A stretch of 6,027 bases of DNA from an uncultured bacterium (GTDB lineage Bacteria > Bacillota > Limnochordia > DTU080 > JAAYLA01): the NCBI GenBank assembly GCA_937983075.1, contig CALKAQ010000060.1, positions 1 through 6,027 of the forward strand, in the 5' to 3' direction. The notes beneath the pieces were generated by a model. It was not told where the DNA came from, searched no databases, and saw only the letters and a list, made by a program, of their open reading frames with translations. Both the position numbers and the translations under genes were made by a program. This document shows, piece after piece, positions 5,732 to 6,027 of the stretch. Every line of letters starts with the position of its first letter. The stretch's first letter is position 1.

Positions 5732-6027
5732 TCCACTCTCCTGACAGCTCCACTAAAGGATGAATCACCTCAAGGTTCGGAATGCTGATACGAGAAATTC
5801 TCACAGCATCGGGTTTCCCATTTGCATCGTAATGCACTCTATATTCTACATAAACTTCGTAACGGGCTATCAAAGCATCCCGCAAATAGTTTTCTATCAC
5901 TGCAACTCCTGGTTTGTCTCCGTAATAGAAGCACGGGTATGTAGCTTCATGTTCGGAATCCCTTGGCACCGTGACTCCGGTATATGGAGCCCAACCCACA
6001 AGATATGCTCCGGTAAACCCCCACCAA
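5712..6027 (-). CDS. C-terminal part of an unidentified protein, possibly a nuclease toxin tip
   Basis: An open frame enters from the right edge (first whole codon 6026-6024) and ends with TGA at 5714-5712, giving 104 visible residues. A GTG at 5999 is not a likely start because the frame stays open upstream with WWGFTGAYLV. I cannot name the family. The segment VIENYLRDALIARYEVYVEY followed by RVHYDANGKPDAVRISRI resembles the C-terminal half of DNA/RNA non-specific endonuclease domains of polymorphic toxins (pattern: E..v..AL..g..V.y.V.p.Y....rPd.i.i). The GAYLVG at the start of the visible part could match their GHL.G core, but the usual DGH-type catalytic histidine is not clearly visible. 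The overlapping downstream small gene supports a toxin-immunity reading. GC is lower than in the operon, a sign of transfer. The coding call is firm; the function is tentative. Confidence 0.6.
   Translation of the reverse strand, partial: WWGFTGAYLVGWAPYTGVTVPRDSEHEATYPCFYYGDKPGVAVIENYLRDALIARYEVYVEYRVHYDANGKPDAVRISRISIPNLEVIHPLVELSGEWNGSFSV
5736..5742 (-). promoter_or_regulatory. ribosome binding site of the overlapping minus-strand gene
   Basis: On the minus strand AGGAGAG reads from 5742 to 5736, just before TGGA and the ATG at 5731. It lies inside the coding sequence of the upstream gene and is the main evidence that the short truncated gene is real. Confidence 0.75.

Overview
This looks like bacterial chromosomal DNA, most likely from a moderately high-GC member of the Bacillota (Firmicutes). 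The evidence is CCA-encoding tRNA genes, an elongator tRNA-Met close to the Bacillus form, classical hairpin/T-run terminators, and strong GGAGG-type ribosome binding sites before most genes. This is an inference. One point argues against a simple Gram-positive: the ABC binding protein has a Sec signal peptide without a lipobox cysteine, which would suit a cell with an outer membrane better.

Layout. Positions 1-478 hold two tRNA transcription units. The first has initiator tRNA-fMet (missing its first two bases) and elongator tRNA-Met, and ends in a terminator. The second is tRNA-Lys(CTT) with its own extended -10 promoter and a very strong terminator. After about 250 bases with no convincing gene comes a small stand-alone lytic transglycosylase (737-1264) without a signal peptide.

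The centre (1284-5369) is a complete ferric-siderophore-type ABC importer operon: binding protein, two FecCD-family permeases (overlapping by ATGA) and a FepC/FecE-type ATPase. It is preceded by a recognisable sigma-A promoter. A 16-base palindrome, TTTAGG-N4-CCTAAA, lies just downstream of the -10 and resembles DtxR/IdeR half-sites, so metal-dependent repression is a reasonable inference. A 12-bp hairpin between the binding-protein and first permease genes could favour high expression of the binding protein.

The right end (about 5440-6027) is different: lower GC and visibly rearranged. On the minus strand a reading frame enters from beyond the window. It may be the C-terminal tip of a secreted nuclease toxin (tentative). 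A second gene overlaps its 3' end by 20 bases and has a good ribosome binding site, so it may be a cognate immunity protein. This second gene runs head-on into a plus-strand remnant of a transposase N-terminus, which appears to have removed its 3' end. The arrangement suggests an eroding toxin-immunity locus invaded by an insertion sequence.
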